Origin: Porphyromonadaceae bacterium H1
GTDB lineage: Bacteria; Bacteroidota; Bacteroidia; Bacteroidales; Paludibacteraceae
Direction of reading: 5' to 3'
DNA: 64,000 bases
Assembly: GCA_001653155.1 (NCBI GenBank)
Contig: BDEJ01000016.1
Coordinates: 62,001-126,000, forward strand
The notes under the pieces are model-generated. The model was given only the letters and a program-made list of their open reading frames with translations, searched no databases and was not told the origin of the DNA. The position numbers were made by a program, and so were the translations under genes. Below are positions 44,790 through 54,078 of the stretch, in pieces. The stretch's first letter is position 1, and each line of letters begins with the position of its first letter.

Positions 44790-46301
44790 TCAAATATCCG
44801 ATTCGCCAATCATACTCATCGCACAGCGGAAGCCAATATCGTTCGTGGCTTTATCCTGATCCATATAGCGACGCGAAGATGGGTTAAGCCAATATATACG
44901 ATCTTTCCAGGATCCGCCTTTATACACACGGGTCTTGTCTGTAATTTTAGGAGCAAGCACGTCTGTGGGGTCGATATTGACGTTTCTATTCATCAAAGTA
45001 GCCAAATGCGTAGTATCCGTAAGCAGGGGGAAGTCTGTAAGAATCTGAGACATAGGATCGCCGTCTTTAAAGCTGCGCTTATCTCCGTTCACCAAAGCTT
45101 CTTTTTCCAATCTACCAAGCGAATCCACTTTATAAAGCTTATTTCCGATTTCGTCCACCTGATCTACCACAGGTTTTGTGTAAATGTTTCCGCGGAAAGA
45201 GTTGTATTCGGCCACATCTTCGAAGGTCGTTGCCCGATAAACATCAAGCACCCATTCGTTTACATTGCCTGCCATATTATAGAGGCCAAAGTTATTGGGG
45301 TGATACCAATTCACAGGGGCCGTCATGGTAGCTTTGTCGTTCAGAGCGCCGGCGGTTCCCATCATATCCCCTCTCCCACGCACGAAGTTTGCCATAATCA
45401 CACCACGGTCTTTTTTAGAGGAGCTGCGCACCTGAGAACCCTTCCATGGGAAGACCTGATTTTCATGCACCAGTCCATGGTTTTCGTCCGAAGCCTTTAC
45501 ACCGTAGGCGGCAAACTCCCACTCGGCCTCGGTCGGTAAGCGGAAATCGGAAAAGAGAATACCATCGCTCATGCTTACCTTTCGATCTTCGCCAAAAATT
45601 GTTTTCTTGCCGCGTCCGTCGGATTGAGGTTGATAGGTAGATTGCTGCAGGTATTTCTGTGTATTGAAGACAAAAGAATTCGCAATTGTATCAAGGCTCG
45701 TCTGCTCCTTCAGCGATGCAAAGTTAGGACGCTGGATAATTCCAGCGTTGATGAGCGCCAATTCGTTTACACGGTCGGTACGCCATGCACAATAATCCAT
45801 GGCTTGCTCCCAGGTAACACCTACGATGGGATAGTCGTTGTAAGAGGGGTGCGAAAAGTAATAGGCAATGTAAGGTTCGTTGTAAGCCATTTCCTCACGC
45901 CAAACGGTTTCGTCGGGCCGGGATTTTTCAACCAAAGTAGGGGCCACTTTAGCGAAAACAACCTCCATCCACGAAGTGTATTCGCGCCAATCGACATTCC
46001 GTATTTCGTACTGATCCATGTAAAAAGAACGCACGGTAACACGCCTTCTCTGATTATTTCGAGAAACAGTGATATATTCGCTACGTTCTCCGATGGTGTA
46101 AGAACCACCCTCAATGGCCACCATACCGGGGGGAACTTTGGTTTTTACTCCTTCGCTTACGGTAAATCCGGTACCATTCTTATCGTTGTATTTCCACCCG
46201 GTTACAGGCGAATGCGTTTTTGAAGAAGATCCTGAGCATGAGAGGAAAGCGGCAAAGATTCCACCCATCATTAAGAACTTCACGACATTTTTTGGCTTCA
46301 T
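44790..46301 (-). CDS. gldJ: GldJ-type lipoprotein with formylglycine-enzyme-like fold (T9SS/gliding)
   Basis: Outer-membrane lipoprotein of 503 residues associated with type IX secretion and, in gliding species, motility. The lipobox is AAFLSCSGSS. The N-terminus VTGWKYNDKNGTGF followed by MVAIEGGSYTIGE is the GldJ pattern, rather than that of PorK/GldK, which begins its sulfatase-modifying-factor domain differently. That FGE/SUMF1-like domain fills the rest (MDQYEIRNVDWREYTSWMEV, PIVGVTWEQAMDYCAWR, FRLPTEAEWEFAAYG, NMAGNVNEWVLDVYR, VYKGGSWKDRIYWLNPSSRR, IGFRCAM). The active-site cysteines of true FGE are not expected. No porL/M/N genes are adjacent. T9SS function fits the four sorting-domain proteins in the window. 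Confidence 0.82.
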   Translation of the reverse strand: MKPKNVVKFLMMGGIFAAFLSCSGSSSKTHSPVTGWKYNDKNGTGFTVSEGVKTKVPPGMVAIEGGSYTIGERSEYITVSRNNQRRRVTVRSFYMDQYEIRNVDWREYTSWMEVVFAKVAPTLVEKSRPDETVWREEMAYNEPYIAYYFSHPSYNDYPIVGVTWEQAMDYCAWRTDRVNELALINAGIIQRPNFASLKEQTSLDTIANSFVFNTQKYLQQSTYQPQSDGRGKKTIFGEDRKVSMSDGILFSDFRLPTEAEWEFAAYGVKASDENHGLVHENQVFPWKGSQVRSSSKKDRGVIMANFVRGRGDMMGTAGALNDKATMTAPVNWYHPNNFGLYNMAGNVNEWVLDVYRATTFEDVAEYNSFRGNIYTKPVVDQVDEIGNKLYKVDSLGRLEKEALVNGDKRSFKDGDPMSQILTDFPLLTDTTHLATLMNRNVNIDPTDVLAPKITDKTRVYKGGSWKDRIYWLNPSSRRYMDQDKATNDIGFRCAMSMIGESDI

Positions 46302-46647
46302 AAAAAAACAAATTTTGTTGTGTGTTTAGGAATAATGCGACAAAAGTAGTATTTTTTTTTGATAAATTTTTTCTTGATAGAAATAATTTTAGCATTTACC
46401 TAAACGCTTTTCCGCAACGCATTATTGTGAGAAAATCAAAAAAATTTAAAATCCCTGCTGAGGATAGCTTCTATGCCTGTTCCCGAAAGGGGGAAAGTCG
46501 GATTTTTTCACATGGGATTCTTTGCTTCCATTTTGATCTTTTCAATACAAGCAAATTTCGGCATCGATATTATTTTTTTATTTTTGTGCTTGCAAATTTA
46601 AAGAGAAGGCGGCTCCTCGGAGTTGCTTCCTGTAGTTTAAAGCTTAA
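46302..46647. other. Divergent intergenic region between gldJ-type gene and folP
   Basis: AT-rich. A TACTTTTG box on the minus strand (46348-46341) may be the -7 of the gldJ-type gene, without a matching -33. On the plus strand lies the folP promoter candidate (46556-46586). Nothing else is supported. Confidence 0.55.
46556..46586 (+). promoter_or_regulatory. Probable promoter of the folP operon
   Basis: -33 TTTC (46556-46559, one off consensus), 19-bp spacer, -7 TATTTTTG (46579-46586), about 60 nt before the start at 46648. Confidence 0.55.
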
Positions 46648-47484
46648 ATGTCTGATTTATTACATATAAACGGCCGTCTATTGGACTTAACAAGCCCTCA
46701 AGTGATGGGTATCGTTAACGTTACACCCGATTCTTTCTATGGAGCCAGTCGGGTTCGAGAGGAGCAAGCCGTATTGAAATGCGTAGAGCGGATTCTATCC
46801 GAAGGGGCCGGCATAATAGACGTCGGAGGCTATTCAACCCGTCCGTCGGCTGATTTTGTATCCACGGAAGAAGAAATAAAACGGGTATCGCGAGCCTTGG
46901 AAAGTATTTGTCGCGAATTTCCGGATCTTATTATTTCCGTTGACACTTTTCGTTCGCAGGTAGCTTCGGAAGTGCTGAAGCATTATCCGGTAGCCATCAT
47001 CAACGATGTAAGCGGTGGCAGTTTGGACGAAAGGATGTTCGAAACGATGGCAAGTACGAAAGCAGCTTACGTATTGATGCACATGCGCGGTACGCCCCAA
47101 AACATGCAGGAGAAAACCCGGTACGAAGACGTCGTGGTGGAAGTTCTGCAGGATTTACAGCAGAAACTGGTAAATTTGCGGGCATTGGGCGTGCACGACG
47201 TGATAGTGGATCCCGGTTTCGGTTTTGCCAAGACTTTGGAACAAAACTACCTGCTGCTGAAGGAACTCGCCGTGTTCCGGGAACTGGAAGCTCCGATTCT
47301 GGTAGGCATCTCTCGGAAATCGATGATTCAAAAGCTGCTGAATGTAAATGCCGATGAAGCTCTAAACGGTACTACGGCAGCCCATATGCTGGCCTTGGCC
47401 GGTGGAGCCTCCATACTCCGCGTTCACGATGTAAAAGAAGCCGTTCAGGCAGTAAAAATATATACGCAAACGTATCAGGCGTAA
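46648..47484 (+). CDS. folP: Dihydropteroate synthase
   Basis: Folate synthesis enzyme that joins p-aminobenzoate to dihydropterin diphosphate; target of sulfonamides. The 278 residues show the TIM-barrel family signatures MGIVNVTPDSFYGASRV, IIDVGGYSTRPSADFVS, ISVDTFRSQVASEVL, IINDVSGGS, LMHMRGTPQNMQ and IVDPGFGFAKTLEQNYLLL, ending in ILRVHDVKEAVQAVKIY. The first gene of a plus-strand run; cdaA starts 20 bp after its stop. Confidence 0.97.
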   Translation: MSDLLHINGRLLDLTSPQVMGIVNVTPDSFYGASRVREEQAVLKCVERILSEGAGIIDVGGYSTRPSADFVSTEEEIKRVSRALESICREFPDLIISVDTFRSQVASEVLKHYPVAIINDVSGGSLDERMFETMASTKAAYVLMHMRGTPQNMQEKTRYEDVVVEVLQDLQQKLVNLRALGVHDVIVDPGFGFAKTLEQNYLLLKELAVFRELEAPILVGISRKSMIQKLLNVNADEALNGTTAAHMLALAGGASILRVHDVKEAVQAVKIYTQTYQA

Positions 47485-47504
47485 AACAGTAAAATTCAAT
47501 TGGC

Positions 47505-48290
47505 ATGGTCTTCCACATAGGCTTCAAGGATGTTGTAGATATTTTTCTGGTTGCCATCCTCCTGTATCAAGCATTTCGACTGCTTAAGAAAACCGGAGCA
47601 TCCAGTGTTTTTGTCGGTATTCTGACTTTTATTTTCATTTGGTTCCTCGTTACGCATGTATTTCACATGGAATTGCTGGGAAGCATTTTCGATATGCTCA
47701 TCAACGTCGGAGCCTTTGCCCTGATCGTTCTTTTTCAAGATGAGATACGACGCTTCTTTTCAAGACTCGGATCACAGCGGCATTTCGGAGTCATCAATCT
47801 CATCAAGCAGATTTTCGGAAATGGGAAAAGGGAACAGGAGAAAACCGATTTCGAGTTGGTACAGATCGTACTGGCCTGCCGGAACATGTCCAAACAACAT
47901 ACGGGCGCTTTAATCGTTATCGCTCGCAACAACGATCTGGATTTTTACGCACAGTCGGGCGAGACGATCGATGCAAAAATCAACTCCCGCCTGATAGAAA
48001 ATATATTTTTCAAAAACAGCCCGCTCCACGACGGGGCGCTTATCGTACACAAAGACCGCCTGAAAGCAGCCGGTTGCGTACTTCCCGTTTCACGAAATCA
48101 GGAAATTCCCAAAAGCAAAGGCCTGCGCCACAGAGCAGCGCTGGGAATAACGGAACAGTCGGATGCCATAGCCATTGTCGTATCGGAAGAGAACGGACAA
48201 ATATCCTGGTCGATAGGCGGCAAACTCAGTTCCAAGGTAAAACCCGAAGAATTGGAACATTTCCTGTCGATAGAGTTAGCAAAAAAATAA
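47505..48290 (+). CDS. cdaA: Diadenylate cyclase CdaA
   Basis: Membrane-bound enzyme that makes the second messenger c-di-AMP from two ATP. The 261-residue protein has three N-terminal membrane helices (about 10-80: [51 protein letters not shown]) and a DAC domain with [20 protein letters not shown] (DGA motif) and [20 protein letters not shown] (RHR motif). The membrane topology is that of CdaA rather than DisA or CdaS. It sits directly after folP, an arrangement common in Bacteroidota. In this phylum c-di-AMP is linked to osmotic and wall homeostasis; the effectors are not in the window. Confidence 0.95.
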   Translation: MVFHIGFKDVVDIFLVAILLYQAFRLLKKTGASSVFVGILTFIFIWFLVTHVFHMELLGSIFDMLINVGAFALIVLFQDEIRRFFSRLGSQRHFGVINLIKQIFGNGKREQEKTDFELVQIVLACRNMSKQHTGALIVIARNNDLDFYAQSGETIDAKINSRLIENIFFKNSPLHDGALIVHKDRLKAAGCVLPVSRNQEIPKSKGLRHRAALGITEQSDAIAIVVSEENGQISWSIGGKLSSKVKPEELEHFLSIELAKK

Positions 48291-48294
48291 AACC

Positions 48295-48750
48295 ATGCGT
48301 ATCGTCATTCAACGGGTAAAAGAAGCCTCCGTTTCCGTAAACGGAGCCTTGAGTACTAAAATCGGAAGAGGCATGCTCATACTTTTGGGCATCGAGGATG
48401 CCGACCGGGCGGACGATATCGACTGGCTAACGAGCAAAATCGCCAAACTGCGTATTTTTGACGACGAGCAGGGAGTAATGAATCGCTCCTTAGTCGATAC
48501 CGGGGCGGAGGTCTTGGTGGTAAGCCAATTCACCTTATACGCCTGCACTCGAAAGGGCAACCGCCCTTCCTACATCCGGGCTTCTAAGCCGGACTTTGCG
48601 ATACCCATATATAGAAGCTTTTGTGAAGAGCTAAGCCAAAAAACAGGGAAGCCGGTTGCTACGGGAGTCTTTGGAGCCGATATGCAAATAGCCTTAGTGA
48701 ACGATGGGCCGGTAACCATCATTATGGACAGTAAACAAAGAGATTTTTAA
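48295..48750 (+). CDS. dtd: D-aminoacyl-tRNA deacylase
   Basis: Proofreading enzyme that removes D-amino acids (and glycine) wrongly attached to tRNA. The 151 residues match the family. Signatures: [17 protein letters not shown] at the start, [20 protein letters not shown] with the cross-subunit Ser-Gln motif, and GPVTIIMDS near the end (Gly-cisPro motif). It starts 4 bp after the cdaA stop, so it is translationally close-coupled with it. Confidence 0.96.
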   Translation: MRIVIQRVKEASVSVNGALSTKIGRGMLILLGIEDADRADDIDWLTSKIAKLRIFDDEQGVMNRSLVDTGAEVLVVSQFTLYACTRKGNRPSYIRASKPDFAIPIYRSFCEELSQKTGKPVATGVFGADMQIALVNDGPVTIIMDSKQRDF

Positions 48751-48763
48751 TATCAAGCACAGT

Positions 48764-49465
48764 ATGTATAAAAAAATGACAAAGCAACTACCCAATACCA
48801 TAACCTGTTTAAATCTGTTTTCCGGTTGCATCGCCGTGTGGTTTGCCTTTAAGGGGCAATACGAAGGAGCAACCCTTGCCATTTTGCTTTCGGGGCTTTT
48901 CGATTTCCTCGACGGATTGGTGGCACGGGCGTTAAAAGCCTATTCGGCATTAGGAAAAGAGCTGGACTCGCTGGCCGATGTGATCAGTTTCGGTTTGGCA
49001 CCCGGCGCATTGACATTCTCGCTGCTCGAAGAAGGGCTTCCCGGCTCCTACTGGAAATTTCTGGCCTTTCTCATTCCGGTATTCTCGGCCTTGCGATTGG
49101 GTATGTTCAACCTCGACGAGAGACAAACGAGCTCCTTCATAGGTTTGGCTGTTCCGGCCAATGCCTTGTTTTGGGCGGGGATGGCCTTGTCGTATTCCGC
49201 TTTCCTGATTGAGAATCCGTGGATGCTGTTGGCTTTGATTTTACTTTTCTCCCTGCTTCTGATATCCCCTCTACCGATGTTTTCGCTGAAACTGACAGAA
49301 CTCTCCTGGCAAAGCAGCTCGGTGCAATATGTATTTCTAATAGGATGCATCGCATTGATAGCCATTTTACAAAAAGATGCCTTAGCACCCGTTATCACTT
49401 GGTACATCCTGTTGTCAGCCGGGGTTTTCCTACTGAAAGCTAAAAAAGGGAAAACAGCCGCATAA
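48764..49465 (+). CDS. pssA: CDP-diacylglycerol-serine O-phosphatidyltransferase
   Basis: Inner-membrane enzyme making phosphatidylserine, the precursor of phosphatidylethanolamine. The 233-residue protein is a multi-helix CDP-alcohol phosphotransferase with the motif DFLDGLVARALKAYSALGKE followed by LDSLADVISFGLAPG, which supplies the metal- and CDP-binding aspartates. The N-terminus (MTKQLPNTITCLNLFSGCIA) is typical of type II PssA. It is 13 bp downstream of dtd. A psd decarboxylase gene is not adjacent, although the two are often paired in other bacteria. Confidence 0.94.
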   Translation: MYKKMTKQLPNTITCLNLFSGCIAVWFAFKGQYEGATLAILLSGLFDFLDGLVARALKAYSALGKELDSLADVISFGLAPGALTFSLLEEGLPGSYWKFLAFLIPVFSALRLGMFNLDERQTSSFIGLAVPANALFWAGMALSYSAFLIENPWMLLALILLFSLLLISPLPMFSLKLTELSWQSSSVQYVFLIGCIALIAILQKDALAPVITWYILLSAGVFLLKAKKGKTAA

Positions 49466-49530
49466 TACAGCCCCATCAAACGTTTTAATTATTATAAAGC
49501 TCAGAACAACCTCATCAAGCCGGATTACAG

Positions 49531-50436
49531 ATGTCGATACAGATTTCCAAGCTCAGTAAAACATACGGGACACAAAAGGTTCTAAAGAACATCGCTTTCG
49601 AAATAGCTGCGGGCGAAGTAGTAGGCTTTCTCGGACCTAACGGAGCCGGCAAGACCACCACGATGAAAATCATAGCCGGAGCCTTAGCTTACGACAGCGG
49701 TTCGGTGAGAGTTTGTGGCTGGGAAGTACGGGATAACCCCTTAAAAACCAAAAGTCTGATAGGCTACCTGCCCGAGCAGAACCCTCTCTACACGGACATG
49801 TATGTGAAAGAATACCTCCACTTTGTTGCTTCAAGCTACGACATAAAACACAAAAAAGAACGCATCGGAGCGGTAATCGAGCAGGTGGGGCTGCTCCCCG
49901 AATACAAAAAGAAAATAAGACAGCTTTCCAAAGGTTATCGTCAACGAGTGGGTTTGGCTCAGGCCCTTATCCCCGACCCCAACGTTCTCATACTGGACGA
50001 ACCTACAACCGGACTCGATCCGAACCAGCTGGACGAAATACGGATGCTGATTCGAAACTTGGGGAAGGAACGTACCGTACTGCTGAGCACGCACATCATG
50101 CAGGAGATTAAAGCTATCTGCAACCGGGTAATCGTTATCAATCAAGGAGAGATCGTAGCCGATTACACAGACTTGTCGGAAAGAACAACTTTCGAAGAAG
50201 CATGCTTCCGTTTCGAGGTGGAGTTTGCCGAAACTCCAGAAAAGGCTTCACTGCAAAGCATTTCAGGGATTCGCTCCCTGCTGCATGCCGCAAACGAAAA
50301 ATCATTCGAAATAACAGCCGGATCGGATATTCGCGCTACCGTGTTCGATTGGGCTGTGAGCACAGGAAATAAAATCCTGACTTTGAAAACCAAGGAACAA
50401 AGTATGGAGGAAGTGTTCCGAAACCTGACCAAATAA
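49531..50436 (+). CDS. gldA: GldA-type ABC transporter ATP-binding protein
   Basis: Cytoplasmic ATPase of an ABC transporter, 301 residues. All nucleotide-binding motifs are present: Walker [18 protein letters not shown]-loop [15 protein letters not shown], signature [16 protein letters not shown], Walker [14 protein letters not shown], and the switch His in [14 protein letters not shown]. The closest named family is the gliding-motility-associated GldA. The C-terminal 80 residues ([20 protein letters not shown]) form the small accessory domain of that family. The partner permeases (gldF/gldG) are not in the window, so an orphan ATPase pairing with a remote permease is likely. GldA homologues also occur in non-gliding Bacteroidales. 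Confidence 0.82.
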   Translation: MSIQISKLSKTYGTQKVLKNIAFEIAAGEVVGFLGPNGAGKTTTMKIIAGALAYDSGSVRVCGWEVRDNPLKTKSLIGYLPEQNPLYTDMYVKEYLHFVASSYDIKHKKERIGAVIEQVGLLPEYKKKIRQLSKGYRQRVGLAQALIPDPNVLILDEPTTGLDPNQLDEIRMLIRNLGKERTVLLSTHIMQEIKAICNRVIVINQGEIVADYTDLSERTTFEEACFRFEVEFAETPEKASLQSISGIRSLLHAANEKSFEITAGSDIRATVFDWAVSTGNKILTLKTKEQSMEEVFRNLTK

Positions 50437-50440
50437 AAAG

Positions 50441-51460
50441 ATGATGGAAGAAGCATTTGACATACGCAACAACCGCAGTGGGGAGAAAGACTTCGAGAAC
50501 GCCTTGCGCCCTTTGAGCTTTCAGGACTTCAACGGACAGGCAAAAATCGTTGAAAACCTCAAGATATTCGTACAGGCGGCACGGATGCGCGGCGAATCGC
50601 TCGACCACTGCCTGTTACACGGCCCTCCGGGTTTGGGAAAAACAACCCTGTCGAACATCATAGCCAATGAGCTGAACGTCGGCTTTAAAGTTACCTCGGG
50701 CCCCGTACTCGACAAACCCGGTGACCTGGCTGGCCTGCTTACCGGCCTCGAAACAAACGACGTGCTTTTCATCGATGAAATACACCGCCTCAGCCCCATT
50801 GTGGAGGAATATCTCTACTCGGCGATGGAAGATTACCGCATCGACATCATGATAGACAAAGGTCCCAGCGCACGATCCATCCAGCTGGAGTTGAACCCCT
50901 TCACCCTGATAGGCGCCACCACTCGAAGCGGCTTGCTTACCAGCCCTTTGCGTGCACGTTTCGGCATCAATTGCCATTTTGAATACTACGACACCAAGAT
51001 TATAACGCAAATCATCAAGCGCTCGGCAGGCTTGCTCGAAGTAGGCTGCGACGAGCAGGCAGCCCGCGAAATAGCAGGCCGCAGCCGTGGGACACCCCGT
51101 ATTGCCAATGCCTTGCTGCGCAGGGTGCGCGACTTTGCACAGGTAAAAGGCAACGGCTTCATCGACTTAGCGATCGCCTGTTATGCCCTCGAGGCCCTCA
51201 ATATCGATAAATACGGCTTGGACGAAATCGACAACAAAATACTCACTACCATCATCGATAAGTTTCAGGGAGGGCCGGTAGGCTTGAATACGATTGCGAC
51301 GGCCTTGGGTGAAGATGCCGGTACACTCGAAGAAGTCTACGAGCCTTTTCTGATAAAGGAAGGCTTTATGAAACGAACACCACGAGGGCGTGAAGCAACC
51401 GAATTGGCCTACCGTCACTTGGGTAAAACACGCATCAGCGAACAGGGAAGCCTTTTTTAG
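50441..51460 (+). CDS. ruvB: Holliday junction branch-migration helicase RuvB
   Basis: AAA+ motor that drives branch migration of Holliday junctions together with RuvA. The 339-residue protein has Walker [21 protein letters not shown], Walker [13 protein letters not shown], the RuvB hairpin region [16 protein letters not shown], sensor 1 [20 protein letters not shown] and the winged-helix end [20 protein letters not shown]. The double methionine start (ATGATGGAAG) leaves the first codon ambiguous by 3 nt. It starts 4 bp after the GldA-type gene. Confidence 0.97.
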   Translation: MMEEAFDIRNNRSGEKDFENALRPLSFQDFNGQAKIVENLKIFVQAARMRGESLDHCLLHGPPGLGKTTLSNIIANELNVGFKVTSGPVLDKPGDLAGLLTGLETNDVLFIDEIHRLSPIVEEYLYSAMEDYRIDIMIDKGPSARSIQLELNPFTLIGATTRSGLLTSPLRARFGINCHFEYYDTKIITQIIKRSAGLLEVGCDEQAAREIAGRSRGTPRIANALLRRVRDFAQVKGNGFIDLAIACYALEALNIDKYGLDEIDNKILTTIIDKFQGGPVGLNTIATALGEDAGTLEEVYEPFLIKEGFMKRTPRGREATELAYRHLGKTRISEQGSLF

Positions 51461-51487
51461 AATAAAGTACAAAAAACACAAAAGAGC

Positions 51488-51793
51488 ATGACACTCGTAA
51501 GCCTTAGAACTTTCAGCAATATAAATGATTGTCAACCGGCAAAGTCGCTTCCGAAGGTAGTCGGGTTGTCTTGTATCGTAAACGACCTATACAGCCCTCT
51601 GGAAGCTTATACCCAAGCCGGCGGAGCTTACAAGATCCAGCCGGCGGAAAGAGATGTGGAAAAAGCCTTCGCAATACTTATCGAAGGAGGATTCGCCCAG
51701 GCAGAAGACTACGAAGCGGATAAGAGTTCAGACTGTTTGACAACAATAATCCAAAGCATAAAAAAGAAGCTGCCATGGCGGAAAAACCCTTGA
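51488..51793 (+). CDS. DUF2007-type putative signal-transducing protein
   Basis: Small soluble protein of 101 residues of the DUF2007 type (a ferredoxin-like fold related to PII-like modules). The family pattern is visible: LVSLRTFSNINDCQPAKSLP, then VVGLSCIVNDLYSPLEAYTQ, and YKIQPAERDVEKAFAILIEG. Many homologues are fused or adjacent to envelope proteins, but no ligand is known. Its 3' end overlaps the flippase start by 19 bp in another frame, which indicates translational coupling. Confidence 0.75.
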   Translation: MTLVSLRTFSNINDCQPAKSLPKVVGLSCIVNDLYSPLEAYTQAGGAYKIQPAERDVEKAFAILIEGGFAQAEDYEADKSSDCLTTIIQSIKKKLPWRKNP

Positions 51794-53286
51794 AATCACT
51801 GGCAAAAGAAACGGCCATCTACGGTCTGAGCAGCATCGTAGGCAAGTTCATCAACTGGTGCCTCGTCCCTTTTTACACTTTTGTGCTCGAAAGCTCGGCC
51901 GACTACGGCATCGTAACCAACCTCTACGCTTGGACGGCCTTTCTCGTGGTGATTCTCACCTACGGCATGGAAACAGGCTTCTTCCGTTTTGCGAATAAAA
52001 ACAAAGCGGAAACGGACAAGGTATATGGCGTTACACTAACCTCGGTAGGAAGCACCTCCCTGCTCTTTGCCTTATGTTGCATCTTCTTTTCCGGATCCAT
52101 AGCCGAGCACATGGGATATGCGAATCACGCGGAATTTATTGCCATGTTAGGCGTGGTGGTTGCGATGGATGCCTTTGCTTCCATACCCTTTGCCTACCTG
52201 CGTTTTCGTTCGCAAGCGCTCAAATTCGCCGGACTGAAGTTACTGTACATCATTCTGAATGTCTTCTTTAATCTCTTTTTCTTTCTCCTCTGTCCTTGGC
52301 TGATGCAAGAGTATCCGGCTTGGGTGGATTGGTTTTACCGGCCGGAATACGGCGTAGGCTATGTTTTTGTTGCCAACATCTTATCCACGGCCTTACAAAC
52401 CCTCTGCGTACTGCCTTTCGCAAACATCCGCTTCCGTTTCGATGCAACACTGCTCAAAAACATACTGCGCTACTCCCTCCCCTTACTGGTATTGGGTATC
52501 GCCGGCATCATGAACCAAACGGTGGATAAAATCATCTTCCCCTTCCTGATCGAAGATAAAGCCGAAGCCACAACACAGCTGGGCATCTACGGGGCTTGTT
52601 TCAAGATAGCCATGGTCATGATGATGTTCACACAAGCCTTCCGCTACGCCTACGAGCCCTTCATCTTTGCCCGGCATAAAGACAAAAACAGCCTCTCCGC
52701 ATACGCCGATGCGATGAAGTTTTTTGTCATCTTCTCCCTGCTTATCTTTTTGGGAATGACCTTCTACCTCGATTTACTGAAATACCTGATTCGTAGCGAC
52801 TACTGGGAAGGACTGAAGGTAGTTCCCGTGGTACTCATGTCTTACATTTTTCAAGGCATATTTTTTAACTTGTCGCTTTGGTACAAACTGACGGATAAAA
52901 CCATGTACGGCGCTTGGCTTTCGATTTTAGGCCTGCTCATCACCCTCGCGGTAAATATCGTTTTCGTCCCGCTTTACGGCTATATGGCCTCGGCATGGGC
53001 ATCCTTCCTTTGCTATTCGACTATGATGTTCGTATCCTACTTTTGGGGACAAAGGCACATGGCCGTAGCTTACGATCTGAAATCCATCGGGCTCTATACG
53101 CTCGCAGCAACAATCCTCTACGGAGTGTCCATAGGCTTGGAAAGCCCTTCGGCCCCGCTCAATATCGGATTCCGCAGCTTGCTGCTGGCAGCCTTCGTTG
53201 CCATGATACTGAAACGCGACTTGCCCCTGCAAGAGCTACCGCTTATCCATAAATTCATAAAAACCGACAAACAAAAAAAGCAATGA
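51775..53286 (+). CDS. Polysaccharide (Wzx-like) flippase, MOP superfamily
   Basis: Inner-membrane lipid-linked glycan flippase of 503 residues with about 14 predicted helices. The N-terminus (LAKETAIYGLSSIVGKFINW) and following segments (LESSADYGIVTNLYAWTAFL, TYGMETGFFRFANKNK) are typical of the Polysacc_synt family used for O-antigen, capsule or exopolysaccharide export. No glycosyltransferases surround it, so the lipid-linked substrate is made elsewhere. Similar isolated flippases are conserved next to ruvB in many Bacteroidales, which argues for a core envelope role. Its stop overlaps the pepE start (ATGA). Confidence 0.88.
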   Translation: MAEKPLKSLAKETAIYGLSSIVGKFINWCLVPFYTFVLESSADYGIVTNLYAWTAFLVVILTYGMETGFFRFANKNKAETDKVYGVTLTSVGSTSLLFALCCIFFSGSIAEHMGYANHAEFIAMLGVVVAMDAFASIPFAYLRFRSQALKFAGLKLLYIILNVFFNLFFFLLCPWLMQEYPAWVDWFYRPEYGVGYVFVANILSTALQTLCVLPFANIRFRFDATLLKNILRYSLPLLVLGIAGIMNQTVDKIIFPFLIEDKAEATTQLGIYGACFKIAMVMMMFTQAFRYAYEPFIFARHKDKNSLSAYADAMKFFVIFSLLIFLGMTFYLDLLKYLIRSDYWEGLKVVPVVLMSYIFQGIFFNLSLWYKLTDKTMYGAWLSILGLLITLAVNIVFVPLYGYMASAWASFLCYSTMMFVSYFWGQRHMAVAYDLKSIGLYTLAATILYGVSIGLESPSAPLNIGFRSLLLAAFVAMILKRDLPLQELPLIHKFIKTDKQKKQ

Positions 53287-53990
53287 GACTATTACTTATC
53301 AGCAACTCCACCAATCCGGGCGAAGCTTATCTGGATTACCCCAAAGAAGAAATACGGAAATTTTTAGGGAAAAAACCGGTAGAAGCCCTTTTCATCCCTT
53401 ATGCTGCGGTAACTTTCTCCTACGAAGTTTACGAAAACAAGGTGAACGAACGTTTTGCCGAAATAGGACACCGGGTACGAAGCATCCATCATTTCGACAA
53501 TCCGCAACAGGCCGTAGCGGAAGCACAGGCCATCGTCGTAGGAGGCGGAAACACCTGGAAACTCGTAAGTCTGCTACAGCAACAGGGGCTTATAGAAATC
53601 ATCCGCCGGAAAGCCCTCGAAGGAAGCCCCTACATCGGTTGGAGCGCCGGATCGAACATCGCTTGTCCCAGCCTGCGCACTACGAACGATATGCCGATTA
53701 CAGAGCCGGCAAGTTTTGAGACCTGTGGCCTGGTACCCTTCCAGATAAACCCGCATTACCTCGACGACCACCCGAAAAACCACGGTGGCGAAACACGCGA
53801 AATGCGCATACAGGAATTCATCACCGAAAATCCGGAAGTATACGTGCTCGGGCTTCGCGAAGGCAGCATGCTACGGCTCGAAGACGGCAAACTCCGGTTG
53901 ATAGGGAAACCTAGCCTACGCCTCTTCAAAGCTGGAGAAGAAGCTCGCGAGCTAAGCGAGCAAGATAGCCTCGACTTCCTCCTGGCTTAA
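53283..53990 (+). CDS. pepE: Dipeptidase E (alpha-aspartyl dipeptidase)
   Basis: S51-family serine peptidase that splits Asp-Xaa dipeptides in the cytoplasm. The 235-residue protein fits the E. coli PepE length. It carries the glycine-rich VVGGGNTWKLVSLLQQQGLI, the nucleophile elbow IGWSAGSNIACPSLRTTNDM (Ser in GWSAGS) and the family segment FQINPHYLDDHPKNHGGETR, which supplies the catalytic His. It overlaps the flippase stop by 4 bp and ends the folP-pepE run. In a peptide-feeding organism it would complete breakdown of imported aspartyl peptides. Confidence 0.94.
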   Translation: MRLLLISNSTNPGEAYLDYPKEEIRKFLGKKPVEALFIPYAAVTFSYEVYENKVNERFAEIGHRVRSIHHFDNPQQAVAEAQAIVVGGGNTWKLVSLLQQQGLIEIIRRKALEGSPYIGWSAGSNIACPSLRTTNDMPITEPASFETCGLVPFQINPHYLDDHPKNHGGETREMRIQEFITENPEVYVLGLREGSMLRLEDGKLRLIGKPSLRLFKAGEEARELSEQDSLDFLLA

Positions 53991-54078
53991 GAACTTTTCC
54001 TCAAGCCAAGGCTTCGGGAGGGATATAGCTCTACATTCTGTTTCGGCAAAATAAAGCCTTCTCAAAACCTCTTTCCCC

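Noticed and set aside
44790-46301. PorK (GldK) assignment
   Set aside because: The N-terminal pattern TGWKYNDKNGTGF fits GldJ better, and porL/M/N do not follow. I kept GldJ-type but a profile search should decide.
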